A DNA stretch of 64,000 nt from Salegentibacter_A chungangensis (GTDB taxonomy: Bacteria; Bacteroidota; Bacteroidia; Flavobacteriales; Flavobacteriaceae): positions 1 to 64,000 of the forward strand of contig NZ_JBHTLI010000001.1 in NCBI RefSeq assembly GCF_042678405.1. The letters run 5' to 3'. Numbering within the stretch: the stretch's first letter is position 1; the number at the start of each line of letters is the position of its first letter. Shown here in pieces: positions 25,417 through 34,062 of the stretch. Below the pieces are notes generated by a model, which made no database searches, had not been told where the DNA came from, and was given only the letters and a program-made list of their open reading frames with translations. A program made the translations under genes and the position numbers.

Positions 25417-27126
25417 TTACTTTAAAACTTTGGTCACCTCTCCGCAACCAAGCATCGCATCTCCGTAATAAGGATTCTTGATCTCAGACTCCAGGCTCAG
25501 CCAGTCGGCACCTTTATCTGAATTGGCCATAGGACAGTGCTGCAGGTATACCGATTTCCCTAAACTGTCTATATTGGCGGTTAAAGCGATCATATTTTCT
25601 GAAAGGATCACAAAATGTGCCCGCTGGTTTTCAAGATCATTATTTTTAGTGATGGCCTGAAGCATTTCCCTAACTTTCCCGAAATGTGCAGAAGCCATTT
25701 CATCCAGATTGGCTGCTTTCTGCCCAGGCAGTTCTTTTAAGGCTTTATTTGCCATCTTTGTGGCTGTATTAGCATCTGATGCCACCAGGGCGTCCTTTAG
25801 TTTAAAATACTCTGTCAATACTCCATAGAATTTCTTCTGAAATTCCTTCGGCAGTTCCATCTTCATATTCATCGCTTCCTTGCCTTCAGCCTCAGGCCTG
25901 TTCATCATAGATTTTTTTCCCTGAAGCTGTGCTGCAGCATCAACTGTAAAAGTTCCGTTAGTAACCACCTCATCACCGTTTTCAAGGCCTTCAAGCACCT
26001 GGTATGAATTATTCAGAGCATCTCCTAATTTCACTTCACGCATCTCGAAAACAGGCTCTTCAGCGCTTGTCTTCACATAAACCAGCGAGCGGGTTCCTGT
26101 CCACATCAAGGCAGATTTCGGAATGAGCAAAGCTTCTTTTTGAGAAGTTTCGGCTCTTTCAAGTTTTGCCTGCACAAACATTCCCGGTTTCAGCATGTCC
26201 TTAGCATTATCCAGCACCACTCTCACTTTTACCGTTCTTGAGCTTTCATCCAGTAACGGGTCTATAAAAGAGATCTTACCGGTGAATTCCTTAGCGGGAT
26301 ACGCGTTAGCAGTGATCTTCATTTCCTGCCCTGTTTCAAGATTTGCGATTTGAGATTCGTAGGCATCAAAAACCGCCCAGACTTTATTGAGATTAGCGAT
26401 CTCGAAAAGCGGCTGCCCCTGCTTCACATAATCTCCTTCCTGAGCCATCTTTTTGGTCACCGTTCCTGAAACCGTTGCATACACAGGGAAATTCTCCTTA
26501 ACCTCTCCCGAGGTTTCTATCTTATCTATCTGGGCATCGCTGAGTTTCCAGAACTTGAGCTTATTACGCACAGCCTTGTAAAGGGCGGGCTGAGATTCCT
26601 TTAGTTTTGAGGCGGTAAGCAGCTCCTGCTGTGCCGCAACCAGGTCTGGCGAATAAACACTTGCAAGAAGCTGTCCTCTGTTCACCTTTTCTCCCGTATA
26701 AGCTACATACAGGTTTTCTATTCTTCCTCCCACGTGACTGGACTGAACGGCATTAGCTTCTTCATTCTCACGAATCTTTCCGGAGAGACTTATCTTCCCG
26801 GGAGCCGCATTGGCATTACCTATTACACTAGTCTGAATATTAGCCAGGCTCATTGCATTTTCTGTCATCTTAAATTCCTCAGCGCTCAGGCCTTCAGCTC
26901 CGGCCTCAGCCGGGATAAGGTCCATCCCGCAAATGGGACAATCGCCCGGCTCGGGCTGCATAATTTGAGGGTGCATAGAGCAGGTCCACATCTGGCTTTC
27001 CTCTGCCTGATGGTCGTGCTCTTCCGAAACCTGAGAGGTTCCAACTGAACCACTATTATTGAAAAGCAAATAGCCGAACAATAATCCTGCTAATAAAAGG
27101 GCTATATAAATAATATACTTTTTCAT
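25417..27126 (-). CDS. cusB: CusB-type RND efflux adaptor fused to DUF3347
   Basis: A 569-residue periplasmic adaptor of a copper/silver RND pump. Order: N-terminal membrane anchor (about 4-22); a heavy-metal-binding module (46-72) with CSMHP and GDCPICGMDL; the membrane-fusion core (lipoyl, beta-barrel and membrane-proximal domains, about 100-420), with VSGTVTKKMAQEGDYVKQGQ and KPGMFVQAKLE; and a C-terminal DUF3347 domain (about 440-569) ending with CPM (531-533), NPYYG and MLGCG (558-562). The extra domain adds some 130 residues beyond a usual CusB. It lies 8 nt after the outer-membrane component gene. Confidence 0.93.
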   Translation of the reverse strand: MKKYIIYIALLLAGLLFGYLLFNNSGSVGTSQVSEEHDHQAEESQMWTCSMHPQIMQPEPGDCPICGMDLIPAEAGAEGLSAEEFKMTENAMSLANIQTSVIGNANAAPGKISLSGKIRENEEANAVQSSHVGGRIENLYVAYTGEKVNRGQLLASVYSPDLVAAQQELLTASKLKESQPALYKAVRNKLKFWKLSDAQIDKIETSGEVKENFPVYATVSGTVTKKMAQEGDYVKQGQPLFEIANLNKVWAVFDAYESQIANLETGQEMKITANAYPAKEFTGKISFIDPLLDESSRTVKVRVVLDNAKDMLKPGMFVQAKLERAETSQKEALLIPKSALMWTGTRSLVYVKTSAEEPVFEMREVKLGDALNNSYQVLEGLENGDEVVTNGTFTVDAAAQLQGKKSMMNRPEAEGKEAMNMKMELPKEFQKKFYGVLTEYFKLKDALVASDANTATKMANKALKELPGQKAANLDEMASAHFGKVREMLQAITKNNDLENQRAHFVILSENMIALTANIDSLGKSVYLQHCPMANSDKGADWLSLESEIKNPYYGDAMLGCGEVTKVLK

Positions 27127-27134
27127 CTTTTTAA

Positions 27135-28376
27135 TTATTTGTCTGTACTTAAGTAATTGATCATTGCCGTTTCCTGATAGTAATTGGTAACGGCATCTAT
27201 AAGGCTCATCTGGATCCTAAGCTGTAACTCCTGGATATCCAGCACATCATCAAAATCCATTTTTCCGGTCTCGTAGGTCTTTATCAGGATATCTTCAGCG
27301 TTCCGGGCCTGCTCAAGATTATCCAGCTGTAGCTTCCAGCTCACCTTTGCCGAAGCCCTGTCGTTCAAAGCAGTTTCAAGCCTGCTTTGTAACTGGTTGA
27401 TCTTATCTGCCCGCTTTTGTTCCACTTCCTGCTGTCTTAACTCATTCTGCCTGCTAACCGAACTATATTTGTTATTGAAAATAGGCACCGACACAGAAAC
27501 CATTGGCATCAGGATATCTTTCCCGTTATCAGGAAGTTCCATATCGGTTCTTTTGGCCACGTTCACATAATCAAGCCCGAGCCCGAACTTTGGCAAGGCC
27601 TCTTTCCTGTTGAGGGCTTCATCCTGAAGAATACTTTCTGAAAGCTCATCGAATTTTGTTATTTCAGGATTAAGTTCAACTTTCCCTGAAACTGAAGCAG
27701 AATCGACACCTGTTATCGCCAAAGTATCGGGCACCTGCACCTGCAATCCGGATTCCCGGTTAAGCATTTTATTGAAATCTGTTTCCCGCGAGTTATATTT
27801 ATTTTTCAGGACCTCCTGCTGCTCTTTAAGCTCATTTTGGCGCATCTTCAACCTCAGCACCTCGATAGCCGAAGCGTTTCCTGCTTCCACGGCATTCAGT
27901 GCCAGCTGATGGTATAGCTCAAGCAGATCTATATTTTCCTGAAGCACCTCCTGCTTCTCTCTAAGTGCGTATAGCTGGTAATAGGTCTCACTTACCGAAA
28001 GCGCGATCTTTCTTCGGGCAATTTCGGCTTCAAACTCCTCCACATTCACCATAGCCCCCGCAGCTTTTTCACGTGCCGCAATGGTCCCAAACCAAGGCAG
28101 CATTTGCCTAACAGAGAATCTTGCGGTTTGAGGTCCTGTTCGGGTCTCCGGTTCGCTCACAAACAGCCCTGCACTAAATTCGGTATCCGGCAAACTGTTC
28201 ACTGCCTCTACCCGTTCCTTAGCCAGTTCAAACCTGGATTCGTAAGCCTTGATATCGGGATTATTGTTTTGAGCCTCCAGAATATAACTCTCCAGTTGCT
28301 GAGCACTTCCTGATAAGGAGACCCCTAAAAACAATATAGGCAAGAGCCCACACCTCATCTTTTTAATTGCCTTCAT
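27135..28376 (-). CDS. cusC: TolC-family outer-membrane channel of the Cus pump
   Basis: A 413-residue outer-membrane efflux protein with a signal peptide (ending GSAQ) and two repeats of long amphipathic helices (EVLRLKMRQNELKEQQE, VEQKRADKINQLQSRLE) typical of TolC/OEP proteins. It would form the exit duct of the CusCBA complex. Its ATG overlaps the cusA stop (ATGA), indicating coupled translation. Slightly shorter than E. coli CusC but usual for Bacteroidota members. Confidence 0.9.
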   Translation of the reverse strand: MKAIKKMRCGLLPILFLGVSLSGSAQQLESYILEAQNNNPDIKAYESRFELAKERVEAVNSLPDTEFSAGLFVSEPETRTGPQTARFSVRQMLPWFGTIAAREKAAGAMVNVEEFEAEIARRKIALSVSETYYQLYALREKQEVLQENIDLLELYHQLALNAVEAGNASAIEVLRLKMRQNELKEQQEVLKNKYNSRETDFNKMLNRESGLQVQVPDTLAITGVDSASVSGKVELNPEITKFDELSESILQDEALNRKEALPKFGLGLDYVNVAKRTDMELPDNGKDILMPMVSVSVPIFNNKYSSVSRQNELRQQEVEQKRADKINQLQSRLETALNDRASAKVSWKLQLDNLEQARNAEDILIKTYETGKMDFDDVLDIQELQLRIQMSLIDAVTNYYQETAMINYLSTDK

Positions 28377-31300
28377 TTTCTATCAATTTTAGCGCTGTTC
28401 ATTTTTGTTTTAAGCTTCGCCTCTTTTCTCCAGCTAAACAATACCGGAACCACGAAAAGAGTGATTAGTGCAATAAGCATCCCCCCGAAACTCGGGATGG
28501 CCATCGGGATCATAATATCACTTCCCCTTCCTGTAGAGGTAAGTACAGGCAGTAAGGCTAAGATGGTAGTGGCAGTGGTCATTAAACAAGGCCTTATCCT
28601 CATTTCCCCAGCCTCGACCACAGAAGCTCTTATTTCATTCCTGTCATCCGGATCATTCTTATCAAAAGTCTGAGTGAGATAGGTAGCCATCACCACCCCG
28701 TCATCGGTTGCGATCCCGAAAAGGGCTATGAAGCCGACCCAAACCGCGACACTAAGGTTGATATTCTTCATCTGAAACAAATCCCTTAGGTTCTCCCCAA
28801 AAAATTCGAAATTAAGGAACCAGCCCTGACCGTATAACCACATCATCATAAATCCTCCGCCAAAAGCCACTGCAATTCCCGCGAATACCATAAGCGAGGT
28901 AGAAACCGATCTGAACTGAAAGTAAAGTATCAGGAAGATAATGAGCATTGAAAGCGGCACCACGAAAGATAATGTCTTCTCTGCCCTAATCTGGTTCTCA
29001 TAGGTTCCGGTAAATTTGTAGCTTACCCCTTTAGGTAACTTCAATTCCCCGTTATCGATCTTCTGCTGAATAAGTGCCTGTGCATTTTCCACAACCTCCA
29101 CTTCAGCAAAGCCATCAAGCTTATCAAATAACACATAGCCTACAAGAAATGTATCCTCACTCTTAATCACCTGCGGTCCCTGTTCATATCTGATATTCAC
29201 AACCTCCCCCAGCGGAACGGGATTCCCGTTTTCTACCGGGATATAAATATTCTTAAGGTCTTCAGGAGTATTGCGAAGTTCCCTTGGGTAACGCACTCTT
29301 ATGTTGTAACGCTCCCTGCCTTCCACGGTCTGGCTCAGCCTCATTCCACCAACGGCCACCTCCAGCACCTGTTGCACATCGTCTATACTTATTCCATAAC
29401 GGGCAAGTTGCTCCCGTTTTATATCGATAAGCAGGTAAGGTTTCCCCACGATCCTGTCGGCAAAAACGGCTTCGTCCTTGACTCCCTCGGCCTGTTTCAG
29501 GATATCCTCTAATTTCATCCCGAATGCTTCAATTTGCTTCAGGTCCTGGCCTTTCACTTTAATTCCCATTGGTGCCCGCATTCCGGTTTGAAGCATTACC
29601 AGTCTGGTCTCGATTGGCTGAAGCTTTGGTGCCGAGGTCACCCCAGGTAATTTCGTGGCTTTTACGATCTCATTCCAAATATCATCCGGTGATTTTATTT
29701 TTGGTCTCCAGTTCCTGAAATACTCCCCATCTTCATCGGGCACCAGATCATCTCTTTCCAGCAGGAATGGATTTTTTACAACAGATTCTTTATAGTTAGC
29801 CTCATTATCCACCTCCAGGTTAGGGTTGGCTGTCAGTTTTCCGTTCTGCAGCACAAAGAGGTTATCTTCATTCACCTTATAACGCTGCCTGGCCCCTTCT
29901 TCATTCTCCATGTATTCAGACTTATACTGAATAACATTCTCATACATCGATAAGGGAGCCGGATCCAGTGCCGATTCGGTTCGCCCGGCTTTCCCTACAA
30001 CCGTTTCGATCTCAGGGATACTGGCCACCGCCATATCCAGCTGCTGCACCACGCGTTTATTTTCCTCGACCCCTGAGTGCGGAAGGGAAGTAGGCATCAG
30101 CAAAAAGGAACCTTCATTTAGCGAAGGCATAAATTCTTTCCCCGTGTTTTGCATTATCATTACCCCCGCGATCACGATCGCAATAGGTATAGAAAGAAAA
30201 AGAAGTTTATTTGCCAGCGCCCATCTCAGGATCCTGGTGTAATATCTCCTGAAAAGCCAGAAGAAACCTAAAAGCCCCAGGCTTATGAGGCCCACAAAGA
30301 TAAAGTTCCAGAAGATGTTCTTATCAAGTCCCAGCGGCCTCCAGTATTGAGCAAGCAAAAAGATAATGGTGAAGGCCGAAATCCCAACATTCAGTTTGTT
30401 GGAAGAATTCTTATTTATCTTACCCCTTATCTCAAGGATTCCACCGGCAGCAAAGGCCATAAGTGCAAGTCCGAGTAAAATACTATAGAAGATTCCTGCA
30501 AGACCAAGCGCGAATAAAATCCCGTAGAGTATAATTTCGAATTTCGATCTTATCTTATCTCTCTTGAAGATGAAAGCCGCAAATGGCGGAATAAGGAATA
30601 AAGCCACAAGTACCGACGATGCCAGCGCCATTGTTTTGGTAAAGGCCAACGGACGGAACAATTTCCCTTCAGCACCAACCATAGTGAATACCGGAAGGAA
30701 ACTTATAATTGTGGTAAGTACCGCGGTAAGGATTGCTCCAGATACTTCTGAAGTTGCATTATACACCACCTGATTCGCCGATTGCTCCTCGGTTCGTTCA
30801 TTAAAATGCCGGATAATATTTTCGGTAAGGATCACCCCAAGATCCACCATTGTACCAATGGCAATGGCAATACCTGAAAGTGCCACGATATTGGCAGGCA
30901 CGCCGAAGAGCTTCATCGCAATAAAGACCATTAATACCGCCACCGGTAACAGCCCTGATATAAGCAACGAGGCTCTTAGGTTAAACACCATTACCACGAT
31001 CACCAGGATTGTGATAAGGATCTCCAGTATCAGAGCTTCATTAAGGGTCCCAAGGGTTTCCTGGATAAGTTCGGTTCTGTCATAAAAAGGAACAATGGTC
31101 ACCTGGGAGGTCCTGCCATCCTTAAGTTCTTTTGATGGTAAACCGCTACTTATTTCATCAATCTGGTCTTTAACATTGTTAATAACCTCCATAGGATTGG
31201 CTCCGTAACGGGCTACTACCACGCCGCCTACCACCTCAGCACCTTCTTTGTCCAGAATACCTCGGCGTTCTGCTGGTCCCAGAGAAACATTGGCCACATC

Positions 31301-32131
31301 TTTCACCCTTAGCGATGTATATTCTTCAGAAGCTACAACAGCATTCTCAATATCTTCAACAGATTTCACATATCCCAGACCTCTCACCAGGTATTCAGCC
31401 CTGTTGATCTCCAGGGTTTGCGCACCAATCTCCCGGTTGCTTTCCTTAACCGCTTTTACGATCTGGCTTAGCGAAATATCATACTGGCGCATCAGTTCAG
31501 GTTTCACATCTATCTGATATTCCTGAACATAACCGCCTATGGAAGCAACTTCTGAAACTCCGCTGGCCCCGGAAAGCGCATACTTCACATAATAGTCCTG
31601 AATACTTCTTAACTCCTGAAGGTCCCAGCCTCCGGTCACATTACCATCCTTATCACGGCCTTCAAGCGTATACCAGAAGATCTGTCCCAGTCCTGTTGCG
31701 TCAGGCCCCAGGGAAGGGTTAACTCCATCGGGAAGCAGGCCGGCCGGCAAAGAGTTCAGCTTTTCCAGAATCCGGCTCCGGCTCCAGTAGAACTCAACGT
31801 CTTCCTCAAAGATCACATAGATGCTGGAGAACCCGAACATCGAAGAGCTTCTTATGGTTTTCACTCCCGGCACTCCAAGCAGCGAAGTGGTTAAAGGATA
31901 GGTGATCTGGTCTTCAATATCCTGCGGTGACCTTCCCGGCCACTTTGTGAAAATAATCTGCTGATTTTCCCCAAGATCGGGAATGGCATCTACCGCTACC
32001 GGATCATTAGGCAAAAAGCCCACGTCCCAGTTAAATGGTGCTGTAACAACGCCCCAACCCATAATAACACTTAAGAGGATTACAGCAACGAGTTTATTTT
32101 CAATTAAAAATTTTATAGCCTTATTTAGCAT
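28373..32131 (-). CDS. cusA: CusA-type heavy-metal RND efflux pump, enlarged
   Basis: A 1252-residue inner-membrane proton-driven pump. Signature segments: WDVGFLPNDPVAVDAIPDLGENQQ near the N-terminus, AIAIGTMVDLGVILTEN in TM4 (proton-relay Asp) and ATDDGVVMATYL near the C-terminus, fitting the heavy-metal (HME) branch that exports Cu(I)/Ag(I). It is about 200 residues longer than E. coli CusA. The extra length is in a hydrophobic insert in the middle (roughly 520-640, several added membrane segments) and in a charged insert in the second periplasmic loop (roughly 740-840). Such inserts recur in Bacteroidota homologues. First gene of the cusACB block, 100 nt after the HYC gene. Confidence 0.95.
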   Translation of the reverse strand: MLNKAIKFLIENKLVAVILLSVIMGWGVVTAPFNWDVGFLPNDPVAVDAIPDLGENQQIIFTKWPGRSPQDIEDQITYPLTTSLLGVPGVKTIRSSSMFGFSSIYVIFEEDVEFYWSRSRILEKLNSLPAGLLPDGVNPSLGPDATGLGQIFWYTLEGRDKDGNVTGGWDLQELRSIQDYYVKYALSGASGVSEVASIGGYVQEYQIDVKPELMRQYDISLSQIVKAVKESNREIGAQTLEINRAEYLVRGLGYVKSVEDIENAVVASEEYTSLRVKDVANVSLGPAERRGILDKEGAEVVGGVVVARYGANPMEVINNVKDQIDEISSGLPSKELKDGRTSQVTIVPFYDRTELIQETLGTLNEALILEILITILVIVVMVFNLRASLLISGLLPVAVLMVFIAMKLFGVPANIVALSGIAIAIGTMVDLGVILTENIIRHFNERTEEQSANQVVYNATSEVSGAILTAVLTTIISFLPVFTMVGAEGKLFRPLAFTKTMALASSVLVALFLIPPFAAFIFKRDKIRSKFEIILYGILFALGLAGIFYSILLGLALMAFAAGGILEIRGKINKNSSNKLNVGISAFTIIFLLAQYWRPLGLDKNIFWNFIFVGLISLGLLGFFWLFRRYYTRILRWALANKLLFLSIPIAIVIAGVMIMQNTGKEFMPSLNEGSFLLMPTSLPHSGVEENKRVVQQLDMAVASIPEIETVVGKAGRTESALDPAPLSMYENVIQYKSEYMENEEGARQRYKVNEDNLFVLQNGKLTANPNLEVDNEANYKESVVKNPFLLERDDLVPDEDGEYFRNWRPKIKSPDDIWNEIVKATKLPGVTSAPKLQPIETRLVMLQTGMRAPMGIKVKGQDLKQIEAFGMKLEDILKQAEGVKDEAVFADRIVGKPYLLIDIKREQLARYGISIDDVQQVLEVAVGGMRLSQTVEGRERYNIRVRYPRELRNTPEDLKNIYIPVENGNPVPLGEVVNIRYEQGPQVIKSEDTFLVGYVLFDKLDGFAEVEVVENAQALIQQKIDNGELKLPKGVSYKFTGTYENQIRAEKTLSFVVPLSMLIIFLILYFQFRSVSTSLMVFAGIAVAFGGGFMMMWLYGQGWFLNFEFFGENLRDLFQMKNINLSVAVWVGFIALFGIATDDGVVMATYLTQTFDKNDPDDRNEIRASVVEAGEMRIRPCLMTTATTILALLPVLTSTGRGSDIMIPMAIPSFGGMLIALITLFVVPVLFSWRKEAKLKTKMNSAKIDRK

Positions 32132-32231
32132 ATAAATGAATATTAAACATTAGAATTTGGAAAAAAGGCAAAGCCTTATAGCTTCAAACTTTTATAAAGA
32201 CTGAAGTGAAAATTTGATTCTAAGTTAAATA

Positions 32232-32636
32232 TCAAATAAGGAAGACCTGGTCTACCAACTGAATATCGGTAACCAGCAAGGGTGGGGAATAATCCTTGAA
32301 TGGAACAATCTGTTGCGGTAAGCCTTCGAACAGATTGAAGTAAGCAAATGTAAAAGTGGAAATAAACAGCTGCTGGTCTAAATCGAAAGAATGGAAAGAG
32401 ATCTTTAGTTCGTCCTGACCTTCAACGGCTGTCTTCTGGTTACTGCAACACGGATCTTCAGAAAAAGAATCGCTCTTCACCGCCAGATCCATTCCACAGG
32501 TTTTTGCTTTTGAGAATACGGCTTTATCTACAAGAAACTTTCCGCAATAATGCGAATCTACCGTAAAAGAAAAGGTAGAAAACAGCACAACTACTGCCAT
32601 TAAAATGGAAAGACTATATTGAAAAGCTTTCTTCAT
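32232..32636 (-). CDS. HYC_CC_PP family secreted protein
   Basis: A 134-residue exported protein with an N-terminal hydrophobic segment (about 8-25). It shows the three marks that name this Bacteroidota family: HYC (SHYCGKFLVD), CC (DPCCSNQ) and PP (YSPPLL). A further cysteine lies in KTCGMD. The Cys/His/Met set suggests metal binding in the periplasm; function is not established. It heads the cus operon behind a -7 box. Confidence 0.85.
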   Translation of the reverse strand: MKKAFQYSLSILMAVVVLFSTFSFTVDSHYCGKFLVDKAVFSKAKTCGMDLAVKSDSFSEDPCCSNQKTAVEGQDELKISFHSFDLDQQLFISTFTFAYFNLFEGLPQQIVPFKDYSPPLLVTDIQLVDQVFLI

Positions 32637-32642
32637 CAGCTA

Positions 32643-32650
32643 CAAAGATA
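32643..32650 (-). promoter_or_regulatory. -7 box for the cus operon
   Basis: TATCTTTG on the minus strand, a match to TAnnTTTG, only 6 nt before the HYC gene ATG, so the transcript would be nearly leaderless. No well-placed -33 box was seen, again compatible with activator dependence. Confidence 0.45.
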
Positions 32651-32899
32651 TATAATTTTTTCGAAGCCTGAATAACTCCAAAAACTTCAGCTCAAAATTA
32701 AGTTAAAAACCATGTTTCGTTTTCAATATTAAGACAAAAATTTTCATTTTTCCCTGATTTTCATCAAGATCCCCTCTTTTATCAACCTAATGATATTCGT
32801 CATATTTTACGCAAAATCACTTGTTTAACTTTAAAAAAGTTCTAATCCGGATTTAAACAATTCAAGATAGCGATAATATTCCGGCTTATTAAGAAGAGC

Positions 32900-33169
32900 T
32901 TGAATTGGAAGATATGTAATAATCAAAACCACTTTATCACGAAAGGACAAACCCTGTGGACGATTGTTGGATACATTTTGCCTCTATTGCTGATCTTTTT
33001 AGCGCCGGCAATTGGAATAAAAGGAAATATTCCGCTATTCACTTAACTTTTAGTGCTTTTTGCGGTACATCTTTTACTTCCAATCAAACGTAAAGACCAC
33101 ACCGATGGTCTTTGTGAAGAGAATTTTCAAAAAGAAAAGTCAGGAAGTCTGAATCCTGAAAAAAAGTAA
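32900..33169 (+). pseudogene. broken small membrane protein gene
   Basis: One frame reads a plausible two-helix membrane protein interrupted by a single TAA at 33044-33046. Before the stop it gives TLWTIVGYILPLLLIFLAP then AIGIKGNIPLFT; after it, LLVLFAVHLLLPIKRK and a charged tail ending at TAA 33167-33169. The hydrophobic pattern continues smoothly across the stop, as expected if one sense codon mutated. No ATG fits; a TTG at 32900 is the best start. Family not recognised. A sequencing error is possible. Confidence 0.5.
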
Positions 33170-33206
33170 AAGCCCATTAAGGCATATTTAAAATCAAATA
33201 GGAATT

Positions 33207-33422
33207 ATGCACTACACTGACGGCAGTTTCTGGGGAATGCATTTCTTCTGGTGGATATTTTGGATCGTGATCCTGGTCTGGGTCTTTTTTCTGCCTTACG
33301 GAATTCCCTCGAGAAAAAGAAAAAAGAAAAAACCCCTGGAGATCCTTCAAAAGAGATACGCCAAAGGCGAGATCTCCAAGGAAGAATATGAAGAGGCTAA
33401 AAAATACTTTAACCTCCAATGA
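33207..33422 (+). CDS. small membrane protein with C-terminal SHOCT domain
   Basis: A 71-residue protein: a tryptophan- and phenylalanine-rich membrane helix (about 9-30, including FFWWIFWIVILVWVFF), a basic stretch RKRKKKK, then a SHOCT motif (about 43-71: PLEILQKRYAKGEISKEEYE). SHOCT segments are short oligomerisation or anchoring motifs. It starts the plus-strand half of the copper island. Exact role unknown. Confidence 0.8.
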   Translation: MHYTDGSFWGMHFFWWIFWIVILVWVFFLPYGIPSRKRKKKKPLEILQKRYAKGEISKEEYEEAKKYFNLQ

Positions 33423-33520
33423 CTAAAACCCATAATCCAATGTGCTCAGGCATCAAAAAATCAGGACTTGCCACCGGGCTTACCGGAGCATGTATTGCCG
33501 GCATTTATAATACAGGTTAG
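33419..33520 (+). CDS. possible 33-residue peptide overlapping the SHOCT gene stop
   Basis: An ATG overlaps the SHOCT gene stop (ATGA) and opens a 33-codon frame with two cysteines (MCSG and GACIAG) and small residues. The overlap is the main support; there is no homologue I recognise and it may be a chance frame or a truncated gene. Confidence 0.25.
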   Translation: MTKTHNPMCSGIKKSGLATGLTGACIAGIYNTG

Positions 33521-33554
33521 AACCAAATAAAACCTTTTATAAAATTACCATGAT

Positions 33555-34061
33555 ATGCAAAACAAACAGATTATCAGAATTTTCCTTCCTATTCTCCTAC
33601 TATTCATTTCCTGCGAGAAACAGGAGGGGGAACAAAGATTACTTTTAGAAGGAAGTTATACAGGGATAATTACAACTGTAAATACAGAGGCTAATTTCCA
33701 GCAGCCGGCCGTGGCCGATATAAAAGAGCTAGGAGACGGTTTATTAGAGATACACTGTTACAGCGAAGAGTTTGATACTATCTTTAGATTGAACTATTAT
33801 CAGCATAATGAACAATATATGGTATGTGCTACGGAAGAAGATTTTGAACATATGTATGGTCATGCGCTGTCTGCCAATCATATGTCAAAAGTAGGAATGA
33901 TGAATGAAACCGAATGGATGTACCATCTGCGACAGGAACATTCTGAATCTGACAAACATTTCGGACAGTTTGGAATGGCTGATCATTCCTTTGAATACCT
34001 GTTTGTATACGATAAAGATGATCATCTCTATAATTTACGATTCCGGGGAATAAAAAGATAA
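33555..34061 (+). CDS. Met/His-rich lipoprotein of unknown function
   Basis: A 168-residue lipoprotein (lipobox FISC, about Cys20). The first half of the mature protein is beta-like (LLLEGSYTGIITTV, DGLLEIHCYSEEFDT). The second half concentrates potential copper ligands: HMYGHALSANHMSK, then GMMNETEWMYH and further His residues. That makes a periplasmic or surface copper-binding role attractive, but this is inference from composition and location. No family recognised. The methyltransferase gene follows after 1 nt, so the two are surely co-transcribed. Confidence 0.75.
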   Translation: MQNKQIIRIFLPILLLFISCEKQEGEQRLLLEGSYTGIITTVNTEANFQQPAVADIKELGDGLLEIHCYSEEFDTIFRLNYYQHNEQYMVCATEEDFEHMYGHALSANHMSKVGMMNETEWMYHLRQEHSESDKHFGQFGMADHSFEYLFVYDKDDHLYNLRFRGIKR

Positions 34062-34062
34062 G

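Noticed and set aside
33177..33419. Minus-strand frame opposite the SHOCT gene
   Set aside because: Antisense shadow of the SHOCT coding sequence with no family resemblance.
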